Source: an uncultured Bacilli bacterium (GTDB lineage Bacteria; Bacillota_I; Bacilli_A; RF39; UBA660). From it: 8,714 nucleotides of DNA. The stretch covers positions 1 through 8,714 of the forward strand of contig CALVQZ010000078.1 in the NCBI GenBank assembly GCA_944358275.1, read 5' to 3'. Every line of letters starts with the position of its first letter. The first letter of the stretch is position 1. Positions 6,400-8,714 of this stretch are shown here, piece by piece. The position numbers and the translations under genes are program-made. Below the pieces are notes generated by a model. It did not search any database and had not been told where the DNA came from. It saw nothing but the letters and a program-made list of their open reading frames with translations.

Positions 6400-6421
6400 C
6401 ATACAATAAAGTATGAAAAAA
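6394..6421 (+). promoter_or_regulatory. Hairpin enclosing the yunB start codon
   Basis: TTTTTTCATAC (6394-6404) is the exact complement of GTATGAAAAAA (6411-6421), with the 6-nt loop AATAAA. The ATG (6413-6415) is inside the stem, and no Shine-Dalgarno sequence is visible in front of it. This suggests weak or conditional initiation; the stem is AT-rich and may be only marginally stable. Confidence 0.45.
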
Positions 6422-7114
6422 AATATTAAACTAAACATATTTATGGGAATAATAATAATATGTTTTATTATCTCAATATTTATATTAAACATCTTTAGTA
6501 ATAAAGCATTACCAATATTTATGGAATATGTAGTTAGTAAAGTAAAAAATAATTCAGTTGCTTTAATAAATAGAGCAATTAAAGAAGAACTTAACTACTT
6601 AGATAATGTTGAAGATATGATTATAATAACGAAAAATAGTGAAGATGAAATTCAAATGGTTGACTTTGATCCTATTACAATAAATAAAATGCTTACATCT
6701 ATAACAGAAAACATATTAGAAAATATAAAAACTATAGAAAATGACGAAGAATTATTTAACGAAAACATTCATAAATATAATAAAGGAGTTATTTATGAAG
6801 TACCTATTGGAATTATAAGCAACAATGTATTTTTATCCAACCTTGGTCCAGAAATACCAATAAAATTAAATGTAATAGGAGATGTATTTGCAAATGTTAA
6901 TGCTGAAGTAAAAGAATATGGAATAAATAATGCTTTAATTAAAATATCTATAAATGTAAGCGTTAATGAAAAAGTAATTATTCCATTTATTTCACAGACA
7001 GTAAACATTTCTACATCAGTACCAATCTCTATAAAACTAATACAAGGTAATATTCCTATATATTATGGTAGTGGTTTTCAAAGAAATTCTAACATATTAT
7101 CTACACCATCTTAA
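6413..7114 (+). CDS. yunB: YunB-like sporulation protein
   Basis: The 233-residue protein has a basic N-terminus (KKNIK) and one membrane segment (about residues 9-28), with the rest predicted outside the cytoplasmic face. The family signature fills the second half: YEVPIGIISNNVFLSNLGPEIPIKLNVIGDV, then EYGINNALIKISINVSV, then VIIPFISQTVNISTSVPISIKLIQGNIPIYYGSG. B. subtilis YunB (about 250 residues) is a mother-cell protein needed for normal spore formation; its biochemical role is unknown. The first in-frame Met was chosen because an in-frame TAA (6407-6409) lies just upstream. It has no Shine-Dalgarno, and the start is held in a hairpin. It is followed 36 bp later by a yutD-like gene, an association I recall from the B. 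subtilis yut/yun region. Presence of yunB alone does not show that the organism sporulates. Confidence 0.88.
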   Translation: MKKNIKLNIFMGIIIICFIISIFILNIFSNKALPIFMEYVVSKVKNNSVALINRAIKEELNYLDNVEDMIIITKNSEDEIQMVDFDPITINKMLTSITENILENIKTIENDEELFNENIHKYNKGVIYEVPIGIISNNVFLSNLGPEIPIKLNVIGDVFANVNAEVKEYGINNALIKISINVSVNEKVIIPFISQTVNISTSVPISIKLIQGNIPIYYGSGFQRNSNILSTPS

Positions 7115-7121
7115 TAAAATG

Positions 7122-7130
7122 TGATATAAT
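7122..7130 (+). promoter_or_regulatory. Extended -10 promoter of the yutD-like gene
   Basis: TGATATAAT starts 8 bp after the yunB stop. It shares TGATATAATTGT with 546-557 and lies 20 nt before the ATG. There is no convincing -35. Confidence 0.55.
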
Positions 7131-7150
7131 TGTTAAAGATAGGTGATAGC

Positions 7151-7435
7151 ATGAAAGAAGTAATATTAAATGATATTAGTTATGAGCTAATAGAAGATAA
7201 AAGAAATGGTTACGATAAAGAAGAAGTTATAAGTAAAGCAACTGATTATTTTATTCCTTTTGATTATATAGTGGGAGATTGGGCATATGGTAAATTAAGA
7301 TTAAAGGGTTTTTATGATAAAGATAATAAAAAATGCAAAGAATATAATAATATAGAAAATCTAGAAAAATACTTAAAAGAAAACTGTGCGTATGATTGCA
7401 AATATTTTATTTTAAAAAAATATGTACAAAAATAG
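7151..7435 (+). CDS. yutD: YutD-like (DUF1027) protein
   Basis: A 94-residue cytoplasmic protein. The family core FDYIVGDWAYGKLRLKGFYDKDNKK is clear, as is the C-terminal pattern LEKYLKENCAYDCKYFILKKY, which retains two cysteines (CxxxC). The function of YutD is not established. The start was taken at ATG 7151, 4 nt after AGGTGAT (7141-7147), rather than the in-frame TTG at 7130, which lies in the -10 box. It sits directly after yunB and has its own likely promoter; no terminator is seen on either side. Confidence 0.88.
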   Translation: MKEVILNDISYELIEDKRNGYDKEEVISKATDYFIPFDYIVGDWAYGKLRLKGFYDKDNKKCKEYNNIENLEKYLKENCAYDCKYFILKKYVQK

Positions 7436-7452
7436 ATAAGCTGTGATATAAT
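7423..7452 (+). promoter_or_regulatory. Promoter of the DUF1292 gene
   Basis: TGTACA (7423-7428) and a perfect TATAAT (7447-7452) are 18 bp apart, with TG at 7444-7445 making an extended -10. The -35 lies over the end of the yutD-like gene. A palindrome, ATCATA-T-TATGAT (7451-7463), covers the expected transcription start and could be an operator or chance in AT-rich DNA. Confidence 0.55.
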
Positions 7453-7491
7453 CATATTATGATATTAAAAGAATAGATAGAGGTGGAATAT

Positions 7492-7761
7492 ATGGACGAA
7501 AAGAAAAGAACAATAGTAGTATTAGATGAATCTGGAAATGAAAAGGAAGCAGAAATTTTATCAGCATTTTCTGTTAAAAAGTATAATAAAAATTATATAT
7601 TATATACTTTAAATGAGGTTGATGAAAACGACATGGTAAAAATTTATGCCTCTGAATTGATTGAAAAAGATAATATGTATTCTTTAGGTGCTATTGAGTC
7701 TGATGAAGAATGGGCAGCAGTTAAAGAAGTAATGAAGGAAGTAGCAAAAAGCGAAGAATAA
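7492..7761 (+). CDS. DUF1292 family protein
   Basis: A small acidic cytoplasmic protein of 89 residues. It matches the DUF1292 (YrzB-like) pattern: TIVVLDESGNEKEAEILSAF, then YILYTLNEVDENDMVKIYASELI, and the C-terminal SDEEWAAVKEVMKEV. In Bacillus relatives this small protein is encoded near the Holliday-junction resolvase and MgtE-type genes; that context is not present here. Function is unknown. The ATG at 7492 was chosen because AGGTGG (7481-7486) is well spaced for it; the in-frame GTG at 7483 lies in that site. It is followed 33 bp later by the long repeat-tailed gene and may be co-transcribed with it. Confidence 0.85.
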   Translation: MDEKKRTIVVLDESGNEKEAEILSAFSVKKYNKNYILYTLNEVDENDMVKIYASELIEKDNMYSLGAIESDEEWAAVKEVMKEVAKSEE

Positions 7762-7794
7762 TAAAAATAATTTGAATATAATGGAGGTAATAGT

Positions 7795-8714
7795 ATGACA
7801 TCTGCAATAGAATATTCATACATAGATAGTGTATTTTCTTTAAGAGTTAATAGTTCCGATTTAAAAAGAGCAGTTCGTGTTAAACAAACAGTTAAAGATA
7901 AAATAATGAAATCTTTTAATCGAAATGTGTCTAATGTAGGAAATGAAGTTAGTGAAAGTGTTAATCCTAAACAAGATAGCTTGTTAGATTTAAGTGAAGA
8001 AAAATTAAAAGAAATAAATGACATATTAAATAAACTAAAAATGCAAGAAAAAGTATCTTGCAATATGAATAGGGCAGTTTTATTTACAAAAGCATTAGTT
8101 TCAAAAATAGAAAGAGTAAGAGATAAATGGTTTATGAATATGCCTAAGCTAGAAGAAACACCATTACCAGTTGAAACAACAACAGTAGAAAAACCAAGTG
8201 TGGGTATTCAACCTGAAGTAGAGGTACCAACTGTTAGTGCTGTTATTCCAGGTACTTGGGATGATGAGCCAGAGATGTCTAATAATGAGGTACAAGCTGA
8301 TCAAACAAGTGAAACGAAAGAAATAGAAGCTCAAAGTGAGTTTGAAATTCCAACATTTACGCCTATTGCCGATGGATTTGCGCCTAATATAGAAGAACAA
8401 GTATCTCAAAGTGAAGGAGAACCTGAAGTAGAGGTACCAATCGCTAGTGCTGTTATACCAAGTACTTTGGATAATGAGCTAGAGGCACCTAATATTGAGG
8501 TACAAGCTGATCAAATAAGTGAAACTACAGGAATAGAATCACAAAGTGAAGAACAACCTAAATTTGTACCAGAGCCTAGCGAAGTTGATATACCTAATAC
8601 ACAATTAGTTCAAGAACCAAGTATATTGTCAACAAATAAAGTTGAAGTTAGTCAAGATGAAGTAGTAAGTGAACCTCCAACAGTAGATGTTGAAAAGGGA
8701 GATTTATCTAAAGA
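7795..8714 (+). CDS. Unknown protein with helical N-terminus and Pro/Glu-rich repeated tail, 5' part
   Basis: The frame is open from ATG 7795 to the right edge (306 full codons), so the C-terminus is missing. GGAGG at 7783-7787 gives a strong, well-spaced start. I recognise no family. Residues 1-115 look helical and soluble, with a basic stretch (LKRAVRVKQTVKDKIMKSFNR) and an amphipathic segment (AVLFTKALVSKIERVRDKWF). There is no signal peptide. From about residue 118 the protein is rich in Pro, Glu, Val, Ser, Thr and Gln and probably disordered. Within it, residues 139-182 and 209-252 are two copies of a 44-residue unit beginning (Q/E)PEVEVP. GAG, CCT and GCT codons are more frequent here than in the upstream genes. 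A C-terminal domain or membrane anchor beyond the edge would be needed to place it in the cell. Confidence 0.8.
   Translation, partial: MTSAIEYSYIDSVFSLRVNSSDLKRAVRVKQTVKDKIMKSFNRNVSNVGNEVSESVNPKQDSLLDLSEEKLKEINDILNKLKMQEKVSCNMNRAVLFTKALVSKIERVRDKWFMNMPKLEETPLPVETTTVEKPSVGIQPEVEVPTVSAVIPGTWDDEPEMSNNEVQADQTSETKEIEAQSEFEIPTFTPIADGFAPNIEEQVSQSEGEPEVEVPIASAVIPSTLDNELEAPNIEVQADQISETTGIESQSEEQPKFVPEPSEVDIPNTQLVQEPSILSTNKVEVSQDEVVSEPPTVDVEKGDLSK
8209..8550 (+). repeat. Two 132-bp direct repeats in the Pro/Glu-rich tail
   Basis: Copies at 8209-8340 and 8419-8550 align without gaps: by hand count 111 of 132 bases and 30 of 44 residues agree. They are separated by 78 bp, giving a period of 210 bp (70 codons). 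Shared blocks include PEVEVP, SAVIP, EVQADQ and QSE. The sequence after the second copy only faintly resembles the spacer. Confidence 0.85.

Noticed and set aside
7777..7782. TATAAT just before the repeat-tailed gene
   Set aside because: It abuts the GGAGG and is 12 nt from the ATG, so transcription starting there would remove the ribosome site; likely chance.
7644..8063. Minus-strand open frame spanning the DUF1292 end and the next gene
   Set aside because: Ser/Phe/Leu-rich shadow of two plus-strand genes with proper start signals; crosses their boundary.
8164..8409. Minus-strand open frame in the Pro/Glu repeat region
   Set aside because: Complement of the repeated low-complexity coding tail; aromatic-rich translation without motifs.

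Overview
The window is very AT-rich DNA of a low-GC Gram-positive bacterium (Bacillota, Bacilli-like). The signs are MurT/GatD-type peptidoglycan amidation genes, YunB, YutD and DUF1292 proteins, heavy ATA and AAA codon use, AGGTGA/AGGAGG Shine-Dalgarno sites and U-tract terminators. An uncultured gut Bacilli lineage (RF39-like) would fit, but that placement is inference. All Trp codons read are TGG, and none of the 11 visible stops is TGA.

Layout. 1-447: 3' end of a BspA-like (DUF285) surface protein with three 26-residue repeats, closed by a terminator. 573-2581: a sugar-transfer-associated ATP-grasp enzyme overlapping trpS by one base. 2620-4615: murT and gatD, one base apart. 4670-5383: an RluB/RsuA-family pseudouridine synthase, ending in a bidirectional terminator shared with a minus-strand [4Fe-4S] ferredoxin (5395-5580). 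5685-6377: a tail-anchored protein of unknown function, divergent from the ferredoxin. 6413-7114: yunB; 7151-7435: yutD-like; 7492-7761: DUF1292. 7795-8714: a partial unknown protein with a Pro/Glu-rich repeated tail, running off the right edge.

Most genes are housekeeping: tRNA charging, wall-precursor amidation, rRNA modification and a small electron carrier. The main surprise is GatD. Its fold markers remain, but the nucleophile Cys is Gly93, the catalytic His is Leu175, and the oxyanion and substrate-loop motifs are changed, while MurT next door looks intact. This implies a MurT-GatD complex that cannot hydrolyse glutamine.

A second pattern is a compact promoter/start module. Five transcription units have the -10 box only 17-20 nt from the start codon, and two of these starts (545-575 and 4641-4672) are nearly identical across the whole stretch. 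No tRNA, rRNA, CRISPR array or insertion sequence was seen.
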